From assembly GCA_903840415.1 (NCBI GenBank), contig CAIMFY010000090.1:1-36446 (forward strand): a stretch of DNA of 36,446 nucleotides. Reading direction: 5' to 3'. This stretch comes from an uncultured Opitutia bacterium. GTDB lineage: Bacteria; Verrucomicrobiota; Verrucomicrobiia; Opitutales; Opitutaceae. The notes beneath the pieces were generated by a model. The model worked only from the letters and a program-made list of their open reading frames with translations, made no database searches and was not told the DNA's origin. Shown in pieces: positions 1 to 9,212 of the stretch. How positions within the stretch are numbered: the first letter of the stretch is position 1; the number at the start of each line of letters is the position of its first letter. The translations under genes and the position numbers were made by a program.

Positions 1-228
1 AACCGACGCGGCGATCATTGTGTCCGGTGCAAACCCGGAGATTAACGGCCGCACTCGCTGTTCGCGCGGCCTCATTGGCTCTTTATCTCAAACCGCCTTC
101 ACAGGCTCGTTGCGATAAAAGCCTATGGTTTTTCGAACGGTGCGCGAGAGTTGGCCAGAAATACCCACCATCGAAACTATCTTTTTGATCGCATAGCCGA
201 CAGACTCGAATCCGCGTCTGTGATCACG
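1..228. other. Upstream non-coding segment
   Basis: I see no recognisable gene, RNA or terminator here. One plus-strand frame is open from the window edge to a stop near 115-117, but its roughly 38 residues resemble nothing I know. The segment presumably holds the promoter of the secreted hydrolase that follows. I cannot point to a convincing -35/-10 pair. Confidence 0.4.
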
Positions 229-2058
229 ATGAACCTCATGAAAGCCGCCTTCTCCTTCTTGTTTCTCGCCGCCGCGGTTTTCGCCGGAGAGGCGCGCGGG
301 GCCACGGATGTCCGCGTCGATTTCACGTTGAACACCACCGACGCCGCTGGCGCGCCGCTCGTGGAGAGTCGTTATTATTACGTTTATCGCCCGGACCTTT
401 TGTCAAAAACCACTCCCGCCCCGATGGTGCTCGTGATGGATGCGAGTCCGGGCGGCGGCGCGGCCGGTTTTTTCCATCGCAAGGCGGACCAAGCGGGCTT
501 CGTCGTGGTGTCGTGTGCGATTCCCGGAAATTCCCGGGCCACCGTTTGGAATAACGCCAACCCGCGCATCACCGGTTTCGAGGACTACGACTATATCTCC
601 ACGGTCATCGCCCGGGTGGCCGCGTCCGATCACTGCAACGATGCGTTCATCTGTGGATTCTCAAAGGGCGGCCACATGGCCTACGCTTTTGCCTGCGAGC
701 GGCCTGCGACGATCAAGGCGGCGTGCAGCATCGACGAGTTCATGGGCCTCACGTCAAACATCCCGACGGCGCCGGTGCCGATCATCGCGATGCACGGGAC
801 CCAGGACACGAATGTGCCCTACACGATGGGACGGGATTCCGTGGACGCCTGGCGCGCGATGGATGGACTGTTGCACGTGCCGCCGGTGACGACCTACGAG
901 TCGTCGCGGCTCATACCGGGCCAGGTCACGCAGGCGACGTGGCGCGGCGGAATCGGCGGCACGCAGGTGGCGTTCGTCACCATCGTCGGCGGCAGTCACC
1001 AGTATGCGCTGCCGACGGTCCAGACCGGTTACGATTGCACCGACGGCATGTGGGCGTTCTTCAGTCAATTTCTGAAGAGCGCGCAGGCCGCACCGCAAAT
1101 CGTTTCGCAGCCCGTGAACAACCTCCAGCCGAGCGGCCGGCCCGCCAGCTTTTGGGTCGCAGCCACGGGCGACGCGCCGCTCAGTTATCAATGGCAGAAG
1201 CGCGGCGCCGATCTCGCTGGCGCGACGTCCAACTGGTTCACGACCCCGGCGACCACCACCGCCGACAACGGTGCGACTTTTCGCTGCGTGGTCACCAACG
1301 GATCGGGCAGCGCGACCAGCGCCGCAGCCACGTTGACCGTCACCGCGGTACCAACCGATCCAAGCATCACCACGCCGCCGGTCGCTCAAACCGTGACGGC
1401 CGGCCGGCCGGCGAGTTTCTCGGTCGCAGCGACCAGCACGTCGCCGCTCAGTTATCAATGGATGAAAAACGGCGTGGCCATCGCCGGGGCCACCCGCAGT
1501 TCACTCACGATTCCGGCGGCGATTACGGCGGATGATGGCGCGGAGTTCAGCGTTGCGGTTAGCCAGGGTGCGGGCGGTGTCACGAGCAGCGGGGCGACGT
1601 TGATGGTGAGGCCCGCGAGCGGCGCACCCGTTATCCTCACCAATCCGAATCGAGTCCGTGTGCTCGCGAACCAGACCGGCACGTTCGCTGTGACCGCCAG
1701 AAGTGCAGCGCCGATCAGCTACCAGTGGCAGAAAGGAAAGATCACGACTAACATGGCCGACATTTCCGGCGCCAACGCCGCCACCTACACCACGCCCGCG
1801 ACCACCCTGGCCGATCACCTGACGCTGTTCCGCTGTGTCGTGTCCAACGCAGCCGGAAGCACGACGAGCGCGAGCGAGATGCTGTTTGTCACCGCCGCGC
1901 CGAAACAACTCACGCCCATCACAAACGCGACTACGGCGTTCGCGCCACCGGCATCGTTCGTCTCCAGCACGATTTCCTCGTCCGGTAGCACCAATCTCAA
2001 CCTTACCGCCAGCCACGCCACCAACGTGGCGGTGATCGAAAATTACCGGGCGCCGTAA
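229..2058 (+). CDS. Secreted alpha/beta-hydrolase (PHB-depolymerase/feruloyl-esterase-like) with three Ig-like repeats
   Basis: This is a predicted exported esterase of 609 residues. A signal peptide (MKAAFSFLFLAAAVFAG) follows the start. I prefer ATG 229, or ATG 238 three codons later, over the upstream TTG at 151, because only the ATGs place the hydrophobic segment at the N-terminus. The catalytic domain covers about residues 25-285. It shows a nucleophile elbow G-F-S-K-G (Ser145), an Asp in HGTQDTNVPY (Asp193) and a His in GGSHQY (His257), as in the LpqC/PHB depolymerase group. Three Ig-like domains of about 85 residues follow, each with a 'SYQWQK/MK' core and a 'TLTV' or similar end strand. 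They probably bind polysaccharide or act as spacers. The protein stops abruptly after a Ser/Thr-rich tail, with no sorting motif, so the C-terminus may be truncated. The exact substrate cannot be told; an ester on plant cell-wall polymer would fit the neighbourhood. Confidence 0.75.
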   Translation: MNLMKAAFSFLFLAAAVFAGEARGATDVRVDFTLNTTDAAGAPLVESRYYYVYRPDLLSKTTPAPMVLVMDASPGGGAAGFFHRKADQAGFVVVSCAIPGNSRATVWNNANPRITGFEDYDYISTVIARVAASDHCNDAFICGFSKGGHMAYAFACERPATIKAACSIDEFMGLTSNIPTAPVPIIAMHGTQDTNVPYTMGRDSVDAWRAMDGLLHVPPVTTYESSRLIPGQVTQATWRGGIGGTQVAFVTIVGGSHQYALPTVQTGYDCTDGMWAFFSQFLKSAQAAPQIVSQPVNNLQPSGRPASFWVAATGDAPLSYQWQKRGADLAGATSNWFTTPATTTADNGATFRCVVTNGSGSATSAAATLTVTAVPTDPSITTPPVAQTVTAGRPASFSVAATSTSPLSYQWMKNGVAIAGATRSSLTIPAAITADDGAEFSVAVSQGAGGVTSSGATLMVRPASGAPVILTNPNRVRVLANQTGTFAVTARSAAPISYQWQKGKITTNMADISGANAATYTTPATTLADHLTLFRCVVSNAAGSTTSASEMLFVTAAPKQLTPITNATTAFAPPASFVSSTISSSGSTNLNLTASHATNVAVIENYRAP

Positions 2059-2065
2059 GACACCG

Positions 2066-3637
2066 CTAATTGTTTCGCACCGCTTTTGTCTCCGGCCAGA
2101 TCGCCTTCGTCGCCCATGCCACGCCGAGCGTCACACTCGTGCCGATGAGCGTGAACCACGGCCAGAAGACCTCGCCGCCGAAAGTTTTCATCCACCACTC
2201 GTGCAGCGCCGGCGCGTTCGGGATATTCGGCGGCCAGTAGATCAGATTCATCACGACGAACGATGCGACCATGCCGACCATCGTCGCCCGCGGCCCGAGG
2301 CGCCGCCAGAAAAGCGCAATGATCAGCGAACCCAGCAGCGCGCCGGCGGTGAGACCGCGCAGCGAAAACGCCGCGTTGAGCACGAACGTCACCTCGCGCG
2401 TGAGCCACGCCGTGAGCACCAGCATCGCCGCCCAGAAGACCGTCGAGTATTTGCTGAACTTCAGAAAATATTCCTCGTCGCGGCCCTTCACGATCTGTTT
2501 CACGAAATCCATCGTCGAGACCGACGCCAGTGCCGTGATCGCCGAACTGATCGACGACATCGCGGCGGAGAGGATCGCCACGATCAGGCAGCCCTTCAGG
2601 AGGTGCGGCACCTCCGTCATCATGAAAATCGGGAAGATGAAATCGTTCGATTTGATCCCGGGCCGCGCCTCGGGCAGCGGAATCTGGAGCACGTGGCCGG
2701 TGCCGCGGTAATAAACCCAGAGCATCACCCCCACGAGCAGGAAGATCAGGAACAGTGGAAAGATCAGCACCGCGCTCAGGCACAGCGCCTTGCGGCCGTC
2801 GCTCACGCTGCCGCAGGCGAGCACGCGTTGCACGATTAGCTGCTCCGCGCCGTGCGACGACAGCACCATCACCGTGCCGCCGATGACGCCCATCCATATA
2901 TTGAACGGCGCGGAAAACGTGAAGTGAGTGTTGAGCCATACGAGTTTCCCGGCCTCGGTGCCTTTGGCGATCGCCGCCGTCCAGCCGCCGTCGATGAGCG
3001 ACGGAATGTAGAACAGCGCGAAGAGCCCGCCCGCGAGAAACAGTCCGAACTGCACGGCATCGGTCCAGATGACGGCCTTCACGCCTCCGATATAAGTGTA
3101 GAGCAGCGAGAGCCCGACAAAGATCAGAATTGCGCCGAGGATCGGATCGACGAGGCCGCCGAGGCTGCACACCTGCGTGCCGAGCATGAGACGGATCGGG
3201 ATGCACGCCACGAACACCCGCACGCCCGCCGCCATCGTTTCGAGGATCAGAAAAAGCACTCCCGCCAGCCGCCGCGGCCCGACGCCCAAGTGTTGTTCGA
3301 GCAGCTGGTAGGGTGAGTAGATTTCACCGCGCAGGTAATGCGGCACCATCACCACCGCGAGAATCAGGCGCGCAATCACGTAGCCGACGATCATCTGGAT
3401 GAACATGATGTTGCCACCCTCGGCAAACGCATAGGTCGGCACGCCGATGATCGTCAGCGCACTCGTCTCGGCGGCGACGATGGAGACGCCGATGCCCCAC
3501 CACGGAATGTTGCGGCTGCCGAGAAAATAATCGCGCGTGTTGCGCTGGTCCCGTCCGAACCACATGCCAAGCCCGACGATGCCGCCGAGATACAGGATGA
3601 TGACAAGCCAGTCACCGAAATTGAAGTAACCGTTCAT
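2066..3637 (-). CDS. Sodium:solute symporter (SSS family)
   Basis: This is a 523-residue integral inner-membrane protein of the sodium/solute symporter family (LeuT fold), expected to import a sugar or organic acid with Na+. About 13 hydrophobic segments can be read. The first (DWLVIILYLGGIVGLGMWFG) is followed by the family's typical loop 'RDYFLGSRNIPWWGIGVSI'. The conserved 'AAETSALTIIGVPTYAF' region and the long helix pair after 'GVRVFVACIPIRLMLG' also fit. I chose ATG 3637, which starts 'MNGYFNF' just before helix 1. The upstream extension to 3718 has no similarity to the family and overlaps the leader. The gene lies 130 bp downstream of the Dabb gene on the same strand, behind a terminator, so it may have its own promoter. 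It converges on the hydrolase gene with only 7 bp between them. The substrate is unknown; carriage of uronates or oligosaccharide products would suit the locus. Confidence 0.85.
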   Translation of the reverse strand: MNGYFNFGDWLVIILYLGGIVGLGMWFGRDQRNTRDYFLGSRNIPWWGIGVSIVAAETSALTIIGVPTYAFAEGGNIMFIQMIVGYVIARLILAVVMVPHYLRGEIYSPYQLLEQHLGVGPRRLAGVLFLILETMAAGVRVFVACIPIRLMLGTQVCSLGGLVDPILGAILIFVGLSLLYTYIGGVKAVIWTDAVQFGLFLAGGLFALFYIPSLIDGGWTAAIAKGTEAGKLVWLNTHFTFSAPFNIWMGVIGGTVMVLSSHGAEQLIVQRVLACGSVSDGRKALCLSAVLIFPLFLIFLLVGVMLWVYYRGTGHVLQIPLPEARPGIKSNDFIFPIFMMTEVPHLLKGCLIVAILSAAMSSISSAITALASVSTMDFVKQIVKGRDEEYFLKFSKYSTVFWAAMLVLTAWLTREVTFVLNAAFSLRGLTAGALLGSLIIALFWRRLGPRATMVGMVASFVVMNLIYWPPNIPNAPALHEWWMKTFGGEVFWPWFTLIGTSVTLGVAWATKAIWPETKAVRNN

Positions 3638-3710
3638 GGGGTGAGAACAAAAACCATCACGCGAAAATGTGTTTTGCTTGGCGAGGGAATTCCGTGCACC
3701 GCCCGCCCCG

Positions 3711-3740
3711 GAAAACAAAAGGCCGCCCGATCGGCGGCCT
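3711..3740 (-). terminator. Rho-independent terminator of the Dabb gene
   Basis: Read on the minus strand, perfect 8-bp arms AGGCCGCC / GGCGGCCT enclose a 5-nt loop. They are followed at once by TTTTGTTTTC. The hairpin starts 27 bp after the stop codon of the Dabb gene, so it should end that transcript before the symporter gene. Confidence 0.85.
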
Positions 3741-3767
3741 GAGTGCGAACGGCACGGCGCGGGCGCG

Positions 3768-4157
3768 TCAGTTCGTGATGTCGTAGGTCGTGCTCACCTC
3801 GCGGATCGGCAGGTAGAGTTTATACCATTCCTTCTGCGCAGGGCTGTCGGTGTAGTCTTTCAACGCCTGCTCGCTGGCGAACTCCATCACGATGACGTGG
3901 GTCTTCTTGACCTTCGCGCCTTCGGGATTCTGCACCTTGATCGCGTTGGTCCAGACGTGGGTGATACCGGCATATTTCGCCGGGAGTTGCTTCACCCCAT
4001 CGAGCGCCGCAGCGACTTGCGCCGGAGTGGCTTCGGCCTTGAAGGCAACCGTGACGACGTGAACGACGGACTTCGGCGCGGTATCGGCGGCCGGCATGGT
4101 AGCGGCGCCGAGCGACAGCAGACTGACGGTAACAACGAGGGATAGCAGTTTTTTCAT
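3768..4157 (-). CDS. Exported Dabb-domain (stress-responsive alpha/beta-barrel) protein
   Basis: This is a 129-residue protein. A signal peptide (MKKLLSLVVTVSLLSLGAAT) is followed by one Dabb domain, a dimeric ferredoxin-like alpha/beta barrel. Typical features are the opening strand 'VVHVVTVAFK', the helix 'TPAQVAAALDGVKQLP', the central 'HVIVMEFASEQALKDYTDSPAQKEWYK' region and a closing strand. Members of the family are small binding proteins or minor enzymes and the function here is not known. The open frame runs far upstream through the antisense of the dacB-like gene, but the domain and signal peptide fix the start at ATG 4157. The gene is divergent from the dacB-like gene with a 147-bp gap, and it is followed by its own terminator, so it is probably monocistronic. 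Confidence 0.8.
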   Translation of the reverse strand: MKKLLSLVVTVSLLSLGAATMPAADTAPKSVVHVVTVAFKAEATPAQVAAALDGVKQLPAKYAGITHVWTNAIKVQNPEGAKVKKTHVIVMEFASEQALKDYTDSPAQKEWYKLYLPIREVSTTYDITN

Positions 4158-4304
4158 TTTATTTTCTGGTGATCGAGTTAACTGAAAATCCCGGCTGGCC
4201 GGGAAGGGTTTATCGCCCTCCACAGAGTGAAATCGAAATTTCTTTGGCGAGGAGAATCGGTTGCGCTCGGCAGGACGGCTCATCAACGTGGCCTCGTTTC
4301 CGAC

Positions 4305-5834
4305 ATGATCCCATTTACCCTGATCCGTCGCAGCTTGATCGCGTGTGTCGTTTTCGCCGCCGCATTCGCCGGCACCCGTGCCGCCGACGAACCGCCCGCC
4401 CGCCCCCGCACGCTCGACGAACTCCGCGCTCAACTCGATTCCCTCGTCACTGCGCCGCGCTTCCACGCCGCGCTGTGGGGCGTGAAAGTCGTCTCGCTCG
4501 ACACCGGCGGTGTCTGGTTCGAACACCACGCTGATCGATTCCAAAGCCCGGCTTCCAACTGCAAACTCTACCCCGCGGCGCTCGCGCTCGACCGGCTCGG
4601 TCGCGACTACCGCATCGTGACGCCGCTGTTCGCCACAGCACAGCCCGACGGCGCCGGCGAACTCCGCGGCGATCTCGTCGTCAGCGGCCGCGGCGATCCG
4701 AGTTGGCAAACGCGCGGCACGAAAAAGGATTTCTGGGCGACGTTCGAGCCGTTCGTTGCAGCGCTCGACAAGGCCGGCGTGCGACACATCACCGGCGACG
4801 TCGTGGCCGACACCACTTTTTTCCGCGGCGTCCCCACCGGCGCCAGCTGGACCGCCGACGATCTCACGGAGGACTACGGCGCGGAGATTTCGTCGATCGC
4901 GCTCGAGGATAATTTCGCCGATCTGCGCGTGACGCCGGGCACCACTGTGGGCCAGCCGTGCACCCTCGCCTTCGTGCAGCCGCTCACCGGTCTCGTGCTC
5001 GACAACCGCACCACCACCATCGCCGCCGGTGGTGCGCGGCATCTGGATCGCACCCGCCTGCTGGGCGAAAACATCGTCCACCTTTTCGGCGAATTTCCGC
5101 TCGGCGGCGCGGAACAACTGGTCGACGTCACCCTGCCGCGCCCCGCCACATGGTTTGCCACCGCCTTGAAGGAAGCGCTCGCGCGCCACGGCATCCGCGT
5201 CGATGGCGTCGCGCGCAGCGTGCGCTGGCCTGACGCGCCAGCCACGACCACCGCCAGTGTTAAGCTCGGCGAGATTGCGTCGCCGCCGCTCCACGAACTG
5301 ATCGCCGCGCTGCTCAAGCCGTCGCAGAATCTCGAGACTGATTTGGTCTTTTTCCACCTTGGGGAAAAATTTCGCGCGGCCGATGCCCCGGCGCTGCAGA
5401 CCTCCGAGGAGTCGGCGACGGCGCTCCTGCGGGAGTTTCTGCGCACGAATCATCTCCCGGCCGACGAGGTGCGGTTCGACGAAGGCTCGGGCCTCTCGCG
5501 CAACAACCTCGCGACCACTAACGCCACCGTCGCCCTCCTCCAATTCATGTCCGGGCACCGCGCCGCGAAGGATTTTTTTGACGCGCTGCCGATCGCCGGG
5601 GTCGACGGCACGCTGCGCCGGCGGATGAAAGGCACTGCGGCCGAAAATAACGTCCATGCAAAAACCGGCTCGCTGCGCTACGCCGACTCGCTTTCCGGCT
5701 ACGTGACGACGGCCGCCGGAGAACGGCTCGCGTTTGGCTTCATGCTCAATCGCTACGTCCCGCCGGCCGGCCGCACCGCACGCACCGAGCTCGAGGAACT
5801 CGCCGTGCTGCTCGCGAGTTTTAACGGACACTGA
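4305..5834 (+). CDS. dacB: D-alanyl-D-alanine carboxypeptidase/endopeptidase (PBP4, peptidase family S13)
   Basis: This is a periplasmic low-molecular-mass penicillin-binding protein of 509 residues that trims or cleaves peptidoglycan peptides. A signal peptide (LIACVVFAAAFAGTRA) follows ATG 4305. The three active-site boxes of the serine penicilloyl transferases are visible: S-N-C-K (Ser84, Lys87), S-R-N inside 'EGSGLSRNN' in the C-terminal half, and K-T-G in 'HAKTGSLRYADSLSGYV'. The long insert between box 1 and box 2, with 'SGRGDPSW' and 'ITGDVVADTTFF', is typical of family S13. The upstream in-frame ATG at 4227 would bury the signal peptide, so I rejected it. The gene converges on the beta-lactamase-like gene with a 20-bp gap. 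It looks like cell-wall housekeeping and unrelated to the sugar locus. Confidence 0.88.
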   Translation: MIPFTLIRRSLIACVVFAAAFAGTRAADEPPARPRTLDELRAQLDSLVTAPRFHAALWGVKVVSLDTGGVWFEHHADRFQSPASNCKLYPAALALDRLGRDYRIVTPLFATAQPDGAGELRGDLVVSGRGDPSWQTRGTKKDFWATFEPFVAALDKAGVRHITGDVVADTTFFRGVPTGASWTADDLTEDYGAEISSIALEDNFADLRVTPGTTVGQPCTLAFVQPLTGLVLDNRTTTIAAGGARHLDRTRLLGENIVHLFGEFPLGGAEQLVDVTLPRPATWFATALKEALARHGIRVDGVARSVRWPDAPATTTASVKLGEIASPPLHELIAALLKPSQNLETDLVFFHLGEKFRAADAPALQTSEESATALLREFLRTNHLPADEVRFDEGSGLSRNNLATTNATVALLQFMSGHRAAKDFFDALPIAGVDGTLRRRMKGTAAENNVHAKTGSLRYADSLSGYVTTAAGERLAFGFMLNRYVPPAGRTARTELEELAVLLASFNGH

Positions 5835-5854
5835 CCCCGGCCGGTGCCGCGATT

Positions 5855-6790
5855 CTATTTCGTCGCCCCGATGCCTTCGACGATCGTCTTGGCAATCGAG
5901 CGGATGATTTCGCGCTGGTTCGCGTGATCGGTCGTGAAGACCACCAGCACGAACTTCGCTCCGCCAGGCAACTCAACATAGGCGGCGTCGTGACGCGCGG
6001 TGCTCGTCCAGCCCGCCTTCGACCAGAGCTTCGCCCCGCGCGGCAACGCCGGCCCGGTGAACTTCGCCTGATTGTCCGGATCGGAATCGATCGTCGCGGG
6101 ATCGCGAGAGAGCAGCGCCATCATCTCGGCGCTGTGGGCGGCCGACACGCACTGACCTGTCGCGATCTCGGTGAGGAGGCGCGCGGTCGCGTCGGTCGTC
6201 AGCATGTTGCGCTTCGGCTCGAAAAGTTTGATCGCCTGAGTCTCGCGGCCGTAGGGGCCGTCGCCCCAAGGTTTCTTGTTCGCGTTGATTCCCGTGTAGC
6301 CGAGTGAGGCGAAATAGCGGTTCACGGCGTTGCGCTGCTCGAACCACACCTTGATTTCGTTGTCGGGCAACTCGGGGCCGCTCGTCGTGCCGGTGAGCAC
6401 GTCGACGACATAGGCAGTGGCGTCGTTCGACGAATCGACGATCATGTCGTGTAGCGCGCGCTGCAGTTCGGGCGTGTCGCGGAGCCGGCCGTCCTCCAGC
6501 CACCGGTGCGCCGCCGCGAGGTAGAACAACTTGATCACACTCGCCGGATAGATCGGCACGTCGCCGAGGAAGCTTGCCTGCGCCGGATGCTGGCCGTCGC
6601 GCAAATCGACCAGCGTGACGGCGAACTGCGCTGCCGTGAGCTTCTCGGACTGAAATTCGTCGAGCGCGCGGTGTGCGGCTTGATCGACGAGGCGTGCGAG
6701 CGCCGTGCCGTTGGTGGCGGCAGGTGGTTGCGCGACCGCCATCGTCCCGATGCAAAACAACCCGACAATAGACCAGCGAAGGAGAGTCAT
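5855..6790 (-). CDS. Class A beta-lactamase-like serine hydrolase
   Basis: This is an exported protein of 311 residues with a signal peptide (MTLLRWSIVGLFCIGTMAVA) and a beta-lactamase/transpeptidase-like fold. It has S-V-I-K in 'YPASVIKLFYLAAA' (Ser84, Lys87), an SxN box in 'VDSSNDATA' and a K-A-G box in 'WSKAGWTSTARHDAAYVEL' in place of the usual K-T/S-G. The changed third box and the long insert after the SxN box separate it from the clinical enzymes, so it may be a D,D-peptidase or esterase-like relative rather than a true beta-lactamase. The start is the ATG at 6790. It is divergent from the GH3 gene, with about 170 bp to the preferred GH3 start. I infer no resistance phenotype. Confidence 0.75.
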   Translation of the reverse strand: MTLLRWSIVGLFCIGTMAVAQPPAATNGTALARLVDQAAHRALDEFQSEKLTAAQFAVTLVDLRDGQHPAQASFLGDVPIYPASVIKLFYLAAAHRWLEDGRLRDTPELQRALHDMIVDSSNDATAYVVDVLTGTTSGPELPDNEIKVWFEQRNAVNRYFASLGYTGINANKKPWGDGPYGRETQAIKLFEPKRNMLTTDATARLLTEIATGQCVSAAHSAEMMALLSRDPATIDSDPDNQAKFTGPALPRGAKLWSKAGWTSTARHDAAYVELPGGAKFVLVVFTTDHANQREIIRSIAKTIVEGIGATK

Positions 6791-6853
6791 CTCTTGAGCA
6801 AACCCACTCGGCTGCGCGGCGCAATCCTGAGCGTGGTTCCCGCCAAAGCCCGA

Positions 6854-6870
6854 TTAGACCATAGTTAGAC
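6854..6870. repeat. Direct repeat TTAGAC x2 in the divergent promoter region
   Basis: TTAGAC occurs at 6854-6859 and again at 6865-6870, one helical turn (11 bp) apart. An AT-rich TAAATTACG follows. The pair lies between the divergent beta-lactamase-like and GH3 genes, and it could be a regulator site or part of a promoter. The evidence is position and spacing only. Confidence 0.3.
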
Positions 6871-6959
6871 TAAATTACGTTTTGCTGGGCCGTGCCGGTG
6901 AGAGCACTACCGGATGTCGCCCGAATCTGGCCTCGAGCGTCGTTTCACCCTTCCCCTTC

Positions 6960-9161
6960 TTGGCTACTCCCGCCTCAACCCCGTCTGCCTTCGCATCGCC
7001 GCTTCCCTCGGCAACGGTCGCCCCGCTGCCGTTCACCGATCCCGATCGGTCGCGGGCGGAGCGTATCGACGATCTCGTGGCGCGGTTCACGCTGCCGGAG
7101 AAAATCAACCAGCTCCTCCACGAAAACCACGCGGTCGAGCGGCTCGGGGTGCCGGCCTACAATTGGTGGAATGAGGCGTGTCACGGGGTCGGGCGCAACG
7201 GTCGCGCCACGGTTTTTCCGCAAGTCATCGGTTTGGGGGCGACCTGGAATCGCACGCTGATTCAGCAGGTCGCCAACGTGATTTCGGATGAGGCCCGCGC
7301 CAAACATCACGCCGCCGTCTCTGCCGGCCACCGCGGACAATATCAGGGGCTCACGTTCTGGACGCCCAACATCAATATTTTCCGCGACCCGCGCTGGGGC
7401 CGCGGTCAGGAAACGTTTGGCGAAGATCCGTATCTCACCGGCGAACTCGGGCTCGCGATGGTGCGCGGCTTGCAGGGCGACGACGCGAATTATCTCAAGA
7501 CCGCCGCGTGCGCCAAGCACTTCGCCGTGCACAGCGGCCCGGAGCAGGCCCGACACGGTTTCGACGCGCAGCCCCCGCTGAAAGATCTTGCCGAGACATA
7601 TCTGCCGGCGTTCGAGAAACTCGTCCGTGGCGGCGTTGAAGCGGTGATGGGCGCCTACAACCGCACGCTCGGCGAGCCATGCTGTGCGAGCCGGCGGTTG
7701 CTGGTCGACACGCTGCGCGGCGCCTGGGGTTTTCGCGGCCATATCGTCAGTGACTGCGGTGCCATCGACGACATCCACGCCCACCATCGCGTGACGAAAA
7801 ATGCCGCCGAGTCTGCCGCACTCGCGGTGCACCTCGGCTGCGATCTAAATTGCGGTTGCACCTACAACGACCTCGTCGTCGCCGTGCGCGAAGGCCTGAT
7901 CGCCGAGGCGGAGATCGACACGGCGCTCCGGCGGTTGCTCGCCACGAAGTTCAAGCTCGGCCTCCTCGATCCGCACGCCCGCGTGCCGTGGTCGCACACC
8001 TCCGTCGCGATCATCGATAGCGCACCGCACCGCGCTCTTGCCCGCCACGCCGCCGCTGAATCCATTGTGCTGCTCAAGAACAACGGTGTGCTTCCGCTGC
8101 CAAACGATCCGGGCAGCGTGCTCATTGCCGGGCCGACGGCCGCCAACACCGCGGTGCTGCTCGGAAACTACTACGGTATGTCGTCGCGGCTCATCACACT
8201 GGCCGAGGGCATCGCCGAACGCGCGGCCGAAGGCACGCGCCTCGTTTATCGCACCGGTTGTCCGCTGAGCGGCCCGATGGCACCGGGTGTTAATTATACC
8301 TACGGAACGGCGGCGGAGAACGAGATCACCATCGCCGTGCTCGGTCTGGATCACACGCTCGAAGGCGAAGAGGGCGACGCCGTCGCCTCGCCTGTCGGCG
8401 GCGATCGCGTAGCGATCGAATTGCCGGTCGTGCAGTTGGAATTCCTCAAGGAACTGCGCAAGCACGCGAAGAAACTCATCCTCGTCCTCACTGGCGGCAG
8501 CGCGATCGCGGTGCCCGAGGCGCACGAATTTTGCGACGCGGTGTTGCAGGTCTGGTATCCCGGCTGCGAAGGCGGCCGCGCGCTCGCTGACGTGCTCTTC
8601 GGCGATGTCGGGCCCTCCGGCAAGCTGCCCGTTTCCGTCCCGCGCAGCACGGCCGACCTGCCGCCCTTCGAGGACTATGCGATGCGCGGCCGCACCTATC
8701 GCTTTGCGGAAATCGAGCCGCTCTATCCGTTCGGGTTCGGACTCGGTTATTCGAAGCTCAGTTACGGCGCAGCGACGCTCGGATCGACCACGCTCGCGCT
8801 GGGCGGCCGGCTCACAGTGCGGACCACGCTGAAGAATTCCGGCCCGCACGATGTGCTTGAAACCGTCCAGTGTTACATCACGCCGCCGCGCGACTGGCCC
8901 GGCGCGCCGCGCGCCTCGCTCGTCGATTTCAAGAAGATCGCCCTGCCCGCCGGCCAATCCGCCGAGGTGCAGTTCGATCTTTCGGCCGAGGCGTTCGCGC
9001 AGATCGACGCGGCGGGGCAGCGCGTGCACCACGCCGGTCGTTACCAAGTGATCGTCTCCTCCGCCGCGCCCGGCCCGCGTGCCATCGCCCTCGGCGCCCC
9101 CGCTCCGGTTGGCGCCGAGGTGCAGCTCGTCGCCGCGTCCTCCGGCTCTGACCAAAACTAA
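6960..9161 (+). CDS. Glycoside hydrolase family 3 (beta-xylosidase/beta-glucosidase type)
   Basis: This is a retaining exo-glycosidase that would remove terminal xylose or glucose from oligosaccharides. The GH3 N-terminal TIM-barrel begins at 'RIDDLVARFTLPEKINQLL' and contains 'YNWWNEACHGV', 'TFWTPNINIFRDPRWGRGQETFGEDPYL' and 'AACAKHFAVHSGPEQARHGFD'. The nucleophile is the Asp of 'GHIVSDCGAI'. The C-terminal alpha/beta-sandwich has 'ESIVLLKNNGVLPLP' and 'LEGEEGD', a likely acid/base region. An Fn3-like domain closes the protein. No ATG precedes the domain. TTG 6960 (LATPASTP) follows a pyrimidine-rich leader and gives 733 residues without a signal peptide, so the enzyme would be cytoplasmic or exported some other way. 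TTG 6882 is the longer alternative. The next gene, the TonB receptor, begins 51 bp downstream. The 'NWWNEACHGV' type is common in xylan loci, but xylose versus glucose specificity cannot be read here. Confidence 0.88.
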   Translation: MATPASTPSAFASPLPSATVAPLPFTDPDRSRAERIDDLVARFTLPEKINQLLHENHAVERLGVPAYNWWNEACHGVGRNGRATVFPQVIGLGATWNRTLIQQVANVISDEARAKHHAAVSAGHRGQYQGLTFWTPNINIFRDPRWGRGQETFGEDPYLTGELGLAMVRGLQGDDANYLKTAACAKHFAVHSGPEQARHGFDAQPPLKDLAETYLPAFEKLVRGGVEAVMGAYNRTLGEPCCASRRLLVDTLRGAWGFRGHIVSDCGAIDDIHAHHRVTKNAAESAALAVHLGCDLNCGCTYNDLVVAVREGLIAEAEIDTALRRLLATKFKLGLLDPHARVPWSHTSVAIIDSAPHRALARHAAAESIVLLKNNGVLPLPNDPGSVLIAGPTAANTAVLLGNYYGMSSRLITLAEGIAERAAEGTRLVYRTGCPLSGPMAPGVNYTYGTAAENEITIAVLGLDHTLEGEEGDAVASPVGGDRVAIELPVVQLEFLKELRKHAKKLILVLTGGSAIAVPEAHEFCDAVLQVWYPGCEGGRALADVLFGDVGPSGKLPVSVPRSTADLPPFEDYAMRGRTYRFAEIEPLYPFGFGLGYSKLSYGAATLGSTTLALGGRLTVRTTLKNSGPHDVLETVQCYITPPRDWPGAPRASLVDFKKIALPAGQSAEVQFDLSAEAFAQIDAAGQRVHHAGRYQVIVSSAAPGPRAIALGAPAPVGAEVQLVAASSGSDQN

Positions 9162-9212
9162 CCGCCGCACCTCAGAATTTTTAGTCAGTTCATCATTCCC
9201 CCCCAACTAGCT

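Noticed and set aside
4158-5831. Long N-terminal extension of the Dabb protein
   Set aside because: The extra residues are the antisense of the dacB-like gene. The signal peptide at 4157 marks the true start.
6882-6959. N-terminal extension of GH3 from TTG 6882
   Set aside because: The extra 26 residues look like neither a signal peptide nor part of the GH3 fold. TTG 6960 has the pyrimidine-rich leader seen at other starts, though the longer form cannot be excluded.
7845-9206. 453-codon minus-strand open frame opposite the GH3 gene
   Set aside because: It has no recognisable domain, and its composition is that of an antisense shadow. The plus strand holds clear GH3 motifs.
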